64,000 nucleotides of DNA from assembly GCA_021234155.1 (NCBI GenBank), contig JAJEKV010000085.1:62001-126000 (forward strand). The letters run 5' to 3'. The position numbers and the translations under genes were made by a program. The stretch is from Isoetes taiwanensis (Eukaryota > Streptophyta > Lycopodiopsida > Isoetales > Isoetaceae). Below, piece by piece: positions 22,804 through 33,698 of this stretch. Below the pieces are notes generated by a model. That model was not told the origin of the DNA, did no database searches, and saw nothing but the letters and a program-made list of their open reading frames with translations. Position 1 is the stretch's first letter. Every line of letters starts with the position of its first letter.

Positions 22804-23160
22804 CACTATACTACAAGAGAATGAGCGTTTTTTGTCAGAAAAATCGTCAGATGGTCTTTGCATAACAAGCAACTGTCCAGAGCCTGCTGGTTGACGATTT
22901 ACCTGACGAATATTATCTGACGATTATTTGTCAGAAAAATCGTCAGGAAAGTCGTCGTTTTTTCTGCCGATAAGTGTCAGAAAAATCGTCAGAAATGTCG
23001 TCGTTTTTTCTGACGATAGGCGTCAGAGAAAGCGTCGTAATTTTCGTCAGAAAAAGCGTCAGAGTTATCGTCAGAATTTGTGTCAGAAAAAGCGTCAGAA
23101 TTATCGTCAGAAAATGCGTCATTGTTATCATTATAAAAACCGTCAGGAGTTTTTCCTCTG
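22804..23160 (+). mobile_element. CACTA-like terminus with CGTCAG subterminal repeats
   Basis: CACTATACTACAAGAGAA at 22804 resembles a CACTA-superfamily end. It is followed by a dense array of TCGTCAGAAAAATCGTCAG and similar CGTCAG/CTGACG words to about 23160, as expected for subterminal transposase-binding repeats. No matching right end (inverted CTTGTAGTG-type) was found, so only one terminus may be present. The open frames here are by-products of the repeat. Confidence 0.5.
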
Positions 23161-23966
23161 CAAAAACTCGAAGTTTCTGGCTGCAAATCGAGGGCGCAAA
23201 AAAACCCTGAAGTGCTCGTGGTATTGTCCACATATTTCTTATCGTATTTGGCGGATTTGAACTCCGTTTCAGCTGAAATTTGTTTCGTTGGAAAGCTCCC
23301 TCAGTGATCTTTCTGAAGATATGTGATTTGCATGTCTTTGAATGGTATTTCCATAGCAAAAACACAGATTTACAGCCTGCACCACCACTTTGTGGTTCAT
23401 ATTACATTTTTGTTCATATCTCTTTCTCTGTGACTCGGTTTCTCATGAAATTTATATCTTTGGAAAGCTCTCTCAGAGTTCTTTCAAAGATATTTTATGT
23501 TGCTAATGTTTAGACAGGATTTCAGAGCAAAAAGAACAGATTTTTAGTGCTGGCTTTAGGGTTTCCATTGTTCGATTTTTCAGCACTATATACTTTTCTT
23601 CATATCTATTGATTTGCAGCTCTGTTTTGGGAGCAATGCATATCATTGGAATTCTTGTTCTGTGATGATTATAAAGACATATGGTTTGTACACATTTGCT
23701 TAAGATCCGAGAGGAGAAAACAACAAGTTTTTTGCAACCCGATTTTAAGACAGGATTCAGAGGGTGTGATACCATCCAATCACCTTGGCTTAAAGCATTT
23801 ACATCTTGGAGCCTTGCAGACGGGCGCCCGTGAAGGGGAAAACCATTGCTTCTTTTCATTTCGACAAAGCCGCCCGTAAGGTGGCGAGGTTGCACTAGAG
23901 GTCGCGCTTGATTTATGCACTTGAACACTTTCGACGATGTGTATGTAAGGTGAAAGAGAGCTGCAC
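23161..23966. other. Degenerate ~175-bp tandem sequence; no gene
   Basis: GGAAAGCTCNCTCAGNG followed by TTTCNAAGATAT recurs near 23289 and 23462, with weakly similar text after 23630. This may be the interior of the CACTA-like element. From about 23780 the sequence becomes GC-rich and leads into the LINE. Confidence 0.45.
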
Positions 23967-24521
23967 TTGCTTCTTGCACTTAGAAGCCCGCACCGCCGAC
24001 ACGTGGAAGCTTTGACGACGCCGCCCGTAAAGGGACAGAGGTTGTGCATCATCAAAGTGCTTGGAGGCTTTCGGACAAAGCGCCCTGTAAGGTTCATGGC
24101 AACTCCAGTGATAGAAGAGCCGACGAGCCCTGGCCCCTTCATCCAACCCCACGATATGCATGTGGATGGTGCCGATATGCATCCCCTCTACCTAGCGCAG
24201 ACATGGCAAAGAAACTTCTATTGGGAGAGTACATACATGCCATCCCCAATCGCAGCCGATGACACCGCAAAATTGACAGTGCACACCGAAAAGAGAAGCG
24301 GGCAAAGTCTCGTTGCAACAAGCATAGCTCTACAGGCATATGACAGATACTCTAGCCTAGCGGCAAGTTATATCCGTGCTTCACAACCACCAAACCAGGT
24401 AGTTGAGGAGCACCGAAACGAGTTCAAGCAATGGCAGAGGGCAACAGAGAGCTCGAATTGCTTGCTTGGCGTAGGAAATGCAGGCTCCGCGACCCAAATT
24501 GCTCAAGAGGCAGCTAGCTAA
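23967..24521 (+). pseudogene. LINE ORF1-like open frame
   Basis: A 184-codon frame, rich in Ala, Thr and Gln, lies upstream of the endonuclease where ORF1 of a LINE would be. It contains VEEHRNEFKQWQRA. No zinc knuckle or RNA-binding motif is visible. The assignment rests on position only. Confidence 0.35.
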
Positions 24522-25849
24522 TTGAAAACAAAGTGTTTCCAAAGATGGAGACCCGCGATACAAAGACTGAAGATGGCCTTCGCCTAGTGCACTCGAAAGG
24601 CGTAAGGATAAGAAGAGTCTTGCCGACATGCAGGTCGCGATAGATTCCTTTGTACACCGCCATGGAAACCATGACACGGGACAAGCAACGTGTTGAGCAG
24701 AGACAATGGTAATCATCTCCCCGCCTTCGATCGAGGTCGAGGAGGTCGCCATTGTGATGCAAAAGTCCAGTCACTTTTGAAGAGAGCCAAATACAATTGA
24801 GAGCCCTTCAAAGTAGGGTCGAGACACAAGAAGTGGCCTCATCCGCAATGAACCCTATGATGGATTCTCGCTTGCGGCCCGGAGCATAGCCCGCAGCCCA
24901 AGAGCTGTAAGATGCAGAGGGGGCGAGGGCAGCCATTGCCGAACGAGGCAAGGGCCTCAATACAGATGCTCATGAGCAATTGCAACGGTGCATGCGTGAA
25001 TTGACAAGGCAAAGAATAATTTTAGCAGGAGCTAAGCTCCCGGGCTCGTGAAGGAGAGACCACTATACGTGCCACGGCAATCCCACCTGCCCAAGAGTCC
25101 GCAGAAGGCGCCGCCTGTGGCCGCCTACTACTGCACCCCCAAGCCGCTCCATGCCACCCTTGCCCCAACGTAGGCCACAGCCTATGCCCCGTCGACAGCA
25201 AACAACTCATGTTGTGCCGTGCAAGATTGACCCAACAAATGAGAGCTCCGTGAGATGAGGCGTAGAAGCCACAATGTGGTGGTACGTGGCCCGGACGTAA
25301 GAGGGGGGAGGACCTCATTAACCGCTCCAAATGTTGATTCTGCTCAATGACATTCCCCATGCCGGTAAACATTATTAGGGCGAGACGCCATGGCGCCCAA
25401 AGACCCGCATCGCCCGCGGGTGGTCACGCTCACGCATTTGAGATGCGCAAGTGAAAGCAGCCCATCCCGGCACCGTGGTAGGCGCTAAAGGGAACTGCCC
25501 CAGATATTGATCAAGACCCCACCCCAGCCCCAACAAGAAGACCGCAGTAACGGGTTGGCCAAAGTTAAAAGCATTCACGCATTGTGGAGGAGCCGCAGGA
25601 TCGATTCGGGGCAAGATGCAAATTTTCGGACCGCCCGAATGCTTTCACGAATCTTGCTAACCCTCCAAAGACCTCTGGCGGGCCCCCATCGCCAGCGCCT
25701 ACAGCCGCCGCCCTGCTCAAGTTGCCTCACCTTCTGTTGCTCGCACATAAGGCTGCTTCCACTTCTGCCACCCCCATCATTTGTCGCCATCAATCTCCAC
25801 TGTTGCCCCCGCCAACAAATAGGAATTGTGCCTCGCATGGTCTCCCGGA

Positions 25850-26330
25850 ATTGCTCGGGGCTTCCCATGGCGAAGGAGATAGTCTCAACTTCGATTCTTT
25901 GCGGACATGGATCTCATCTTCCTCATGGAAACATGGGAGCATGCAGGACACAGGATATCTGACTTGCCAGGATACCAGCACTACTCAATCTTCAATGATT
26001 GCACAGGAAAGCGGGGGCATGGGGGGGTTGCCTGCTACTACCGAACAACCTTGGCACAATCAATCTTCTTGTTCAAGACACTACTTTCCACATGCAGAAA
26101 GCAACTTCTATCACACCCACTCGGATGTGGATAGGCTGGACCCCTATGTAGATCTATATGATGACATACAACAGCATAAGCAGTTGGACAGTGTCATACT
26201 CCTTGGAGACTTCAATGCGCGCACCGGGGTAGAACAACCCATGAGATTTGATCCCTTGACTGATGATATATTGCGGTTGCATCCTGCGCAGAAGGAGCTT
26301 GGCCACGGACATCGATGACAATCGTGTCAC
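25850..26330 (+). pseudogene. LINE endonuclease domain remnant
   Basis: MDLIFLMETWEHAGHRISDL and HGGVACYYR (25,907-26,050) match the L1/CR1-type exonuclease-endonuclease-phosphatase domain. SVILLGDFNARTG (about 26,190-26,230) supplies the conserved GDFN box. The two halves lie in different frames, and much of the domain is scrambled. In life it would nick target DNA to prime reverse transcription. Confidence 0.8.
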
Positions 26331-27559
26331 TTTCGCTATGGTCGACAAATTGCTTTTGCTCTGCGAAGATCTTTGACACGTAATCCGCAATGGACTAGCA
26401 CAAAAGGCCTTCCACTCGCAAGAGCACTTGTAGGCGGGGAAAACCGGGGGCGGATCTAGTGTGGTGGACTATGTGCTGGTGCCTGGCGGGGATATGCATG
26501 TCGCCAAGCACTTTCGGTGGGAATAGCTAATAGGGATGAAGAGATCGACTTTCGGACCACTTACCACTTTACTTGAAGTTGGCTTGGCGGGTTGTGCGAA
26601 CCCCCGCAAACAACTCCTCACATGCCTCACCGCTGCGATTGGATTATGAACATGCAGGGGCTTATGCCCGGATGCTTATAGATGACCTCCGCAAAATTTT
26701 GCAATATCCTACACTAGAGCAAATGCACCGGGACGGCTGACCGATGTGCTTAGGATGCGGCGTAGAGGTGCTTTGTAGCCACCCGCTGATGGACCTCCGG
26801 GAACACAACCTTCCCACGTAATCAATGGTTTGATGCGAGTGCAAGGAACACAAACGCTGGCTCCGCCAAGTCACCGACCACCTTTATGCCCACATGCGGT
26901 CCCGACAGCATCGCGCATCTTCCTTAAAGCTAAGAAAGCCGGTACATTGCAACGCATCAAAGGGAAATGTTTTTACCTCACGAACGTCATCCCGGGACCT
27001 TCCCGGCGAAGGGTTCTTAGAAAGCCGCATACAGCCCACGGGGAATATCACTCCCCGCGGTGGAGACAATACTTGCAACAGCTATAATGACCCTCGGGGT
27101 GCACATGCGAAGATTACCCTTGCAAGAAGGCCCAGTCTTGGAAATCACAGATTCGGACGTGGAACAAGGCTTGCAGCGTCTTGCCAATGGGAAAGCCCCG
27201 CACTTGGATGGTATCGCGTGCGTAATTGCTTAAGTGGGCGGTCGCCCATAATACCAAGTCTTGACCGCCTTGTTCAACAAGGCATTACAGAAGGTTTCCA
27301 CCGCAGCTGGACCAATAGCGAGTTGTTCCCATATATAAGGCGGTGACCCACACCGCCCGCCCAATTATCGAACAATCATGGTCGGTTCGGTGTTTTGCAA
27401 AATTGCTTGCCGATTCTCGAAAGCAGCAGTTGACGGGCCGGGCGAGGGCAAGCAGAGGTGCGGCCCTCACCCAGGCGGGATTCGAACCCCGCACTCAACC
27501 ATTGACCACATCTTCACGCTATGAACTCGATTGAAGACAAATAGAACCGCCGTCGGGAT

Positions 27560-28010
27560 CTATATTGTTGCTTTGTGGATTTTGCGGCGTTTGACACCGT
27601 GCCTCGGGAAAAACTATGGGCAAGACGCAAATTGGGGGGTTCCTGTGAGATTTGCGAGAATGCGATGTACGAGACTATACTGAAAAGATGCTCGGTCGGT
27701 TGCAGCGGACAAGCCAACCATTTGATAGCAAAAGTCGGGGTTCTCGGGGATGCCCTCCCTCCCCAACATTGTTTGGGCTTTACATTGATCAATTGGAGAG
27801 CCGGCTTTGGCGATAATGGGGGCGATGGAGCTCACCTTCTCTATCGAGATCATCAGACAAGCATATATGCCGATGATGTGGACCTCCTAGCTTACACACC
27901 AGCCAGACATGCAACGACATCTCGATGCCCTGGACACATTCTCACCAAGCGGCCGATATGCGCATCAACCGCCAAGACTAAGGTGGTTTTCATATCATCT
28001 TCACGTCGGT
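27560..28010 (+). pseudogene. LINE reverse-transcriptase domain remnant
   Basis: DFAAFDTVPREKLWARRKL (from 27,575) corresponds to the RT motif with D-x-x-x-A-F-D-x-V. SIYADDVDLLAYTPA (about 27,862-27,905) is the catalytic YADD box. Between them, LGFTLINW marks the usual L-x-x-x-I-N/D-x-L segment. Frameshifts are frequent. The remnant ties the endonuclease and 3' end into one element. Confidence 0.85.
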
Positions 28011-28669
28011 AGAGGGTCCCTCCTTCGCCACGAGGCTAAAATATGGAAGTTGCATCCACATACAAATATTTGGGAGTGGAGTTTCCTTCTACTATGCACT
28101 TTGACACATCCATACGGCTACGAAGTGACGGCAGGTCTGGAAGGCACTATATGCAATGCAAAACAATAGTCATAGAGCGGAGTTGTATGATTGGGCCCAT
28201 CGATCCACCTTTGTTCAAGGTCTTAGTGGAGCCCTGCCCTTTTATACCGGGGTGGAAGTATGGGGCTGATGAGTATCACTTGCTACTTGAATGACTTGGA
28301 GCGGTCCGAAAAGCCTTCTTAGTAGTCACGAAAGCACTAGGGGTGAAGTCCACAGTCCATATCAAATTCTACTTTTGCAAAGACAGATTCTTGCCTCTTG
28401 AGGGCCCCTTGATCGCCACATTGTCTATTTTCGAAGGTGGTCAATATGGACGATGCTTCGCCTCCCCTAACTAGCTTATATCATGGCAATGGAGCCACAA
28501 ATCAAGGCCTGCTTGGAGGGAAAAGAGAGCTCAATGGTTGGCTAGATGGAATGTGCGTAAGCACAGCATACATGTGCAAGCAGGCGGTCGCCATAGCTTG
28601 AGGCAATATCTTGACGATTGCTTCCTCGGCAAGCTTTGGGATGCCAATGCCCTTGAACAGGTCAAGACA

Positions 28670-28990
28670 GCACACTACCAGCGCCACATAAATCCCACAT
28701 TGGAATGAGGCCCGCAATGCTACCTGTGTACCTACTTGCCCATGAAAATGCATGAGACTCATTGCCTCCATTCGCACGGGGCACATCATCTTCGAATTGA
28801 GAGACAAAGAGATGGATTGGTGAGCCACGCCAGGGCGAGGGCTCATCAATCTTTGCCAAATGGGAGTCATTGAGGATGAATCTCATACCCTTCAAAGGTG
28901 CCCAGCATATGATCAAATTCGGACACGATATGCTGAGTTGGTCAGGCCTGGCCAGCCGTTACATGTGACATTGAGCACAAACATCCGTGA
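28670..28990 (+). pseudogene. LINE ORF2 C-terminal region
   Basis: A degenerate Cys/His segment (CYLCTYLP, MHETHCLH) is followed by EDESHTLQRCPAYDQIRTRY. The copy at 61.2-61.6 kb has EDESHALR in the same context after a THLPMKKRR segment. This is the Zn-finger-like end seen after LINE reverse transcriptases. Confidence 0.7.
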
Positions 28991-29094
28991 CGGTCTTTGG
29001 GATCATATCTTCAGGAGGTTATGGACATGCGAGATCAGCTATGTCCTCGGGCACACACTTGACATGTATATAAACATTGATGTATACTTGTACA

Positions 29095-29262
29095 GTTTGA
29101 CAACATTCTTATTACTGCCACGGTTTTTCCCTCGAAAACCCTTCGGGGCGGGGGTTTTTTAACCCGGACAGTAATAAGTTTGCTGCGCTCCTTATGGGTC
29201 CCATAGGCCGATTGGCCTCAGTGGACGATAAAAAATCATTCTCATTCTCATTCTTATTGCTT
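29095..29262 (+). other. LINE 3' end: nested stem-loop plus ATTCTC tail
   Basis: TTATTACTG (29109-29117) pairs perfectly with CAGTAATAA (29169-29177). Inside lies a second hairpin of AAAACCC/GGGGTTTT type with a CTTCGGGG apex. Downstream, GGTCCCATAGGCC and GTGGACGATAAAA precede the short-tandem tail. The plan recurs in the other copies, so it is probably the site recognised by the element's reverse transcriptase. Confidence 0.8.
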
Positions 29263-29759
29263 AAAATTTGCTCTTGCTAAAAACATGTTTGTACTTTAAA
29301 TTATTCTGTTAGTTTGTATTATTCTGATGAGTATATGATTCTTTTGAACAAGGATTTTTTCTTTTCTTTGCATTATCCAAGTCTTTGGCTTAGTTGTAGT
29401 TAACACCTGGCTATTTCTAAGACTGCCAATTGGTCTTTAAGTTCCCTTCGGGTATGGTAAGACAATGGTCTAGGCCTTAGGTTTTTTTTTTTAAGTTTCG
29501 CGTTTAAACAAACCGGTTTCGCTTAAAAAAATTTCTGATGCCGAAAATTTTTTTTGCCATATTTTTGACATATTATACTTCAAATTAGTGCCGTATTATT
29601 CGAATAATACGTATTGAGTATAAAACATATACAATATTGAACCTATCCCTGTAACACACTGCTACTTCAAAACATCCTAGGGTGTTACTAGGATGTTATC
29701 GAATGGACGATTTTGATCGATTTTGATGGTGATCGGATGGCCCAAAACTCTGGGCAAGT
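29263..29759. other. No gene recognised
   Basis: AT-rich sequence after the LINE tail. I see no features that I can support. Confidence 0.55.
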
Positions 29760-29920
29760 GTTAGGGAGATAACGCCGCCCTCGAAATGTTCACCATAAAA
29801 AAAAAAATTCGGCATGGCCAAAATGGCTCGGGCGTGCTACGCACGCCCTCGCCATTTTGGCCATGCCTCAATTTTTTTTATGGTAACGCCCTCGGCCCAC
29901 GGCGTTATCTACCCCTTAAC
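29760..29920. mobile_element. Foldback MITE, family 'GATAACGCC', copy 1
   Basis: Outer ends GTTAGGGAGATAACGCC and its inverse GGCGTTATCTACCCCTTAAC enclose nested arms. The centre is a long hairpin with GGCATGGCCAAAATGGC on one side and GCCATTTTGGCCATGCC on the other. Copies 2 and 3 are at 30424-30562 and 35936-36035. It is non-coding, and the superfamily is unknown. Confidence 0.8.
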
Positions 29921-30423
29921 GCACCGGTCCTCGTGTTTACATGGTCAGATTTAATATGGACCATTGCCTTGACATCTGTTATCATCTAATAACGTGGCTG
30001 TGGTTGAAGGTTTCGGAGATGTCCTGTAACACTCTAGGGAATACCTTCGCCCTGTTTCTGCAAAACTCAAAACACGCTAGGGATTTCCATTTGCTCTGTA
30101 CCTGCAAAGCTCCAATGGCCTAAAAACTCAAAAAAGAAAGGGAAAGCAGGGAAGATCCTTGCAGAGGATCTGTTACGGCAAGCCTTTTCCCGTGAAGCCG
30201 CTTCAGCAAAGCTCCATAGCTGCAACCCCTAAAACGGCTCCATACCTACAATCACTAAAGCTCGCAATCTTTGAAGCTTTGAAGCGAAAAAAACTCTGAA
30301 ATCTTGCCGAAATGCCGGATCTGAAGAAAACAATCTATTAACCTTGCTGGAATGTAAGCTTCAACCTCTGAAGCTTTCAACAGAACTTCGTCATCGAAAT
30401 AGAGTAGTGCCTCGGATCAGTGC

Positions 30424-30562
30424 GTTAAGGGAGATAATGCCCTGGCTCTCGGGCATTAGCTCGCAAAAATTCTTGGCATGGAGCCGCGCACGCCTTCACC
30501 ATTTTGGCCATGCCTCAATTGTTTTTTTGGTAACACCCTCTGGCCAGGGCGTTATCTACACC
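30424..30562. mobile_element. Foldback MITE, family 'GATAACGCC', copy 2
   Basis: It begins GTTAAGGGAGATAATGCC and ends GGGCGTTATCTACACC. The inner CCATTTTGGCCATGCCTCAA is shared with copy 1, but the left inner arm is degraded, so the central hairpin is weaker. Confidence 0.75.
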
Positions 30563-30769
30563 ATCACCCACTTTTCTAGCCTGATTTGCAGATCAGATGA
30601 TTTCTGCAGAGTAAGCATCATCAGAGTTATAGTTATATGCTAGAACTGCCAGAAAATAATTCATGCCATCTTGAGTGATGAAGAAAATGCCATGGGTAGC
30701 ATCGTTTGTAGCGGATACGTTGCCTGAGAACGGAATGGCGCAACCTCTCAACCCATTGTCTAGGTCTAA

Positions 30770-31125
30770 GGGTGCTTTCCCATGGGCAGAAAACCTCTAG
30801 GTTTACTGAAGGTCTGGTCTGCTTTTCCGATGTTCCCATGAGCTGAGAACCGGAGTGGCTGAGGTTAAGAACCTCATTTAGAAAATAATCCCGACGAATA
30901 CTTTTGGACCTGGGCCTGACCTCATCCAGGTCCTGCCATCCATGCTTTTCCATGGGCAGAAAACCTCCAGGTTTACTGAAGGTCTGGTCTGCTATTCCGA
31001 TGTTCCCATGAGGTAAGAACATGAGTGGCTGAGGTTAATAACCTCATTTGGAAAGTAATCCCGAGGATTACTTTTGGACCTGGATCTGACCTCATCCAGG
31101 TCCGTTCGTCCATGGAAAAGCACCC
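30770..31125. mobile_element. Tourist/Harbinger-like MITE with TAA duplication and internal tandem unit
   Basis: Terminal repeats GGGTGCTTTCCCATGG (30770) and CCATGGAAAAGCACCC (ending 31125) are inverted. The flanks are TAA on both sides (30767-30769 and 31126-31128), as in PIF/Harbinger MITEs. Inside, a ~173-bp unit (CCATGGGCAGAAAACCTC through CTCATCCAGGTCC) is repeated twice in direct orientation. The element is therefore an internally duplicated form. No coding capacity is seen. Confidence 0.88.
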
Positions 31126-31128
31126 TAA

Positions 31129-33698
31129 CATATAGCCGATGTTGTATATGCTCTGATTGAGCCCGTATTGAAGATGTTGAAGAGATGGATTTACAAAGAT
31201 TAGAATGCAAAAAAAGCTACAGAGCCTGCCATTATTCTCAATGGTTTAAATATGCTTTCAACTATTAAGTTGAAGAAATTGAATAGATGGAGTTGCAAAA
31301 ATTAGATAGGGAAACAACATACGGTGCTGCAATTGCCACTTTTTTTGCTCATTCAATTTCCAATGGTCTAAATATGCCACCTACACCTATTTTGAGTAGC
31401 ATATTGACAGCCAAAGAAACGTGATGGTTTAGGTATCTTTGTGTAGATAGATAGCTCCAACGACCTGATTTGGGCATTATCATACTGAACACATCCTCAA
31501 AAAAATTCCGTCTTTCTAGACTCCAAGTTATGATTGGCATTTTAAGTCACTTAGATGCCTAGGTTTTACGCTTGCTAGTAGGCTTTTCAAAAGCTCCAAA
31601 ATCTGTATACTTATATTCTAAGATAGGTCAATAGAATTTGTTATACAATTGCCCCAAACGTTAGTTGTTATCCCAGGCGTTGGTGAATTTTACATGTGTT
31701 TAATCAAATTTGGGAGGAATTAATTGGATGGAGAAAATAGCTCTCCAGGTTCTGTACTCTTTATTTTTAACATCTAGTTGCTTGGCGGGTGCTCCATGGA
31801 AATTGAGAAAAATCATAATTTTTGTGGGCAAAAGTTTCTCCGACATAAACAAAGAGCTGTATCATCAAAATCACATGATCACTTTTTCTAATCTATTTTT
31901 TGTTAGCCCTAGATGAGTGGGTTTGTCCACCAATAGACTGCGATTACAATCAATGGGGTAAAATTGTGGCTCGATGCAAAAGTTGCAGATTGAAGATGTT
32001 TCCGTAAAATTAAAGCTCCTTAGTGCTGAGTCTACTTGCTCTGAGACTCAAATCGTAAATTGCCGCACCTGTTGGTTGCACCTTGAGCAGTTCTTTTGAA
32101 AGACCTGGCCCTGCTTACTGCAACTTCAAGTTGTTTGAAGTTATGGTGACCACCTCGTAGCCGGGACTACTTAAGAATTTCCTCTGTTTGCTCATCGGCC
32201 TAGTTCTCTTGGGCTCCACATTTTTGTCAGTCGTTGCATTAGGGATATTGGATGATGGTAACCCTTTTTTCTTAGTGTATATAATGGTTGGAACCATTTC
32301 TTTTTTCTAACCAACTTATTTAATGGTTCGAATTATTGTCTTTTTTTAACTGGCTTTCCTGCTGGTACCTATTGTCCAAGGGCTATTGTCTGTTGCTACC
32401 ATGATACCCCAGTGCTTCAATTCTCTTCTTGCTATCATGTCCATGGCTTCTCCCTCAGTCCTGGATGAGCCTAATAACCAATCGTAGGAAACAATAGCGC
32501 CTAGCTAGGGAATTATAAATCCATGGTCTACCATTCTTACGTTGAATGCAATCTGATTAGGCTCTAAGCTATTATTATTCAGCTAAGTTACCATTCTTTG
32601 GTAAAACTTAATGTTTCCATCATATCGCATCGATCCGAGCCATCGGATCGCCATTCTGGGAAGGGACGAGCTACTATATCAGGCCATTTCCTCTTTCGGA
32701 CCGGTTATCGGCGTCTTCTCACAGCAGCTCTTCTTCCATTCTCGTTGCTTCCCTCCCTTCCCGCCCTGTTGCGTGGGGGCATGAGTCTTTTTCATTTATG
32801 TTTCTTGTTCATGCACTCTTTGTTGTTCTCCACCTTGGGTGTTGTTATTATCATGTTTTTTTTTTCATCGGCATCATGCCGCATCATTCTCCACCTGCGG
32901 GTGATGCTGTTTATTTCCACCTCGAGGATGATGCATGGTTCTCCACACCGTTGGGTGATGCTTTTCCAAAGAGCCCAAACCAAGGTTATACCACAACAAT
33001 ACTCTTAAACTAGGCATCTTTGACATTAAGACTTCCCTGCACTATCTCAAATAATCACAGTTCAAACTCATAAATAAGTCGAACAAAAGAAATGTTTGCG
33101 GCGGCCTTGCCCGCGCAATAATTTTCTTGTCTATATAATAAACTTTATTGGATACTTATTGTGTTGTGTGGACATTAAACAACTCGCGATATAATATATA
33201 TAATATGCCACTTCAACTCCCAAGGCATAATTCAGGAACTTGATGGACTGCTTTAAAGTCAATAAAGATGAAGCTAGATACTAGAGACCACAATTTGTTT
33301 TCTGTTAGCTATATTTGGAATGTCTTGCTATATGTGAACCTTCAAAATTAATTAATAAATTTAAACTTTCATTGATTCCATTTTCCGGTATAGGACACTA
33401 TTTTTTAGTTGTCATGGCTATTTGGAACCTAAGTGGATCTACATCAAGTTCCATATATAATAAAACTATGATTTTTACAACAAATTTAAAGATCACAAAA
33501 TTTATGGGCTCTACATATTAGATCCATCCATGGAGCACATACATCAATTGATCTCTCGCAATGAAAACCATTTTAAGTCAATTTAATTTTATTTTCTCAA
33601 GCTTTTCGAGCATCTAAGAGGATAAATATAATTTACGTCATGGATTTCATTATAATTTTCTTTGAAATACTTGAATGATGTTTTACACAATTTTAAAG
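31129..33698. other. No gene recognised
   Basis: Short frames (for example 32598-33008 plus) have no recognisable domain. CATCGATCCGAGCCATCGGA near 32630 is a short palindrome-like string that recurs in inverse form near 58,520. Otherwise the interval is ordinary AT-rich sequence. Confidence 0.5.

Larger units (their letters stand above)
23967..29262 (+). mobile_element. Decayed LINE (non-LTR retrotransposon), family A
   Basis: Plus-strand parts occur in LINE order. They are an ORF1-like frame, an apurinic-type endonuclease (METW, HGGVACYYR, GDFNAR), a reverse transcriptase (FDTVPREKLW, YADDVDLL), a C-terminal region with EDESHTLQRCPAYD, and a structured 3' end with a short-tandem tail. Dozens of stops and frame changes show that it is dead. 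The 5' boundary is uncertain and could lie near 23.8 kb. Its 3' end matches copies at 55.2-55.4 kb and 61.7-61.9 kb (plus) and 59.7-59.9 kb (minus). Confidence 0.85.

Noticed and set aside
22838-23130. CRISPR-like array
   Set aside because: The repeated CGTCAG words are short, irregularly spaced and in both orientations, and the window is clearly eukaryotic. They fit transposon subterminal repeats instead.
22928-23365. Repetitive Arg/Gln- or Asp/Ser-rich proteins
   Set aside because: They are translations of the CGTCAG array in different frames, not genes.
27470-27535. T-arm-like GCGGGGTTCGAATCCCGC on the minus strand, possible tRNA gene
   Set aside because: No acceptor, D or anticodon stems could be paired around it, and it sits inside the LINE. 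At most it is a tRNA-derived scrap.
29109-29177. Bacterial-style terminator
   Set aside because: A GC hairpin followed by T runs looks like one, but it is conserved as the LINE 3' end in several copies of a plant element.
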